A stretch of DNA of 64,000 bases from Paraburkholderia unamae (GTDB taxonomy: Bacteria > Pseudomonadota > Gammaproteobacteria > Burkholderiales > Burkholderiaceae). Below the pieces are notes generated by a model. It searched no databases, was not told the origin of the DNA, and saw only the letters and a program-made list of their open reading frames with translations. Made by a program: the position numbers and the translations under genes. The stretch covers positions 62,001 to 126,000 of the forward strand of contig NZ_QLSU01000024.1 in NCBI RefSeq assembly GCF_003268775.1, read 5' to 3'. The first letter of the stretch is position 1. Every line of letters starts with the position of its first letter. This document shows positions 63,993 through 64,000 of this stretch, piece after piece.

Positions 63993-64000
63993 GTTGAATC

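Overview
High GC, Burkholderia-type porins, MmyB-type XRE regulators and several insertion sequences point to a member of the Burkholderiaceae (Paraburkholderia or Caballeronia type). The dense mix of mobile, catabolic and stress genes suggests an accessory replicon or genomic island. This is inferred from gene content; no ribosomal or taxonomic marker gene is present.

1-11.5 kb is a regulator and oxidoreductase patchwork cut up by insertion sequences. It holds the end of one IS21 element, a chimeric IS3/IS256 transposase, an alpha/beta hydrolase plus MDR reductase divergent from an XRE regulator, a complete IS21-family element (6094-8703) with a 5-bp target duplication, and an exported hydrolase divergent from a TetR gene across a 35-bp perfect inverted repeat. 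11.5-22 kb is a catabolic cluster: IclR regulator, porin, two CitE-type lyases, MmgE/PrpD, two MaoC hydratases, acyl-CoA dehydrogenase, class III CoA-transferase and a frameshifted MFS transporter. Together they fit breakdown of a C5 dicarboxylate (methylsuccinate, mesaconate or itaconate type) through CoA esters. 22-30.5 kb has a decaying XRE/SDR pair, an intact marR-isochorismatase-membrane protein-MFS operon, remnants of LysR, ABC-binding and TetR genes, a BON protein, a porin and a truncated indolepyruvate oxidoreductase.

30.57-53.18 kb is the most striking part: a Tn7-like transposon of about 22.6 kb. Its tnsA-tnsB-tnsC-tniQ operon lies at the right end and repeated TnsB-like sites lie at both ends. 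The cargo is a heat and proteostasis island: five Hsp20 genes (two are a duplicated pair), groES-groEL, a broken second groES, a ribosome-hibernation-factor/sigma-70 fusion, a histidine kinase divergent from a response regulator, a tRNA-Lys, a ParB-like protein and several small unknown proteins. Five sigma-32-like promoters (CTTGAAA/G boxes) drive it. Three of them are followed by copies of the same conserved untranslated leader. This looks like a transmissible stress-tolerance locus analogous to, but different in content from, the enterobacterial locus of heat resistance.

53.2-64 kb is sparser: small membrane and unknown proteins, a frameshifted histidine kinase, an NRAMP-like transporter, a stand-alone receiver protein, a PAS-PAS hybrid kinase with two receiver domains, and a PRC-barrel protein at the window end. 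Single-base frameshifts recur in the accessory genes (istA, MFS, SDR, second groES, kinase), so real decay and sequencing error must be told apart.
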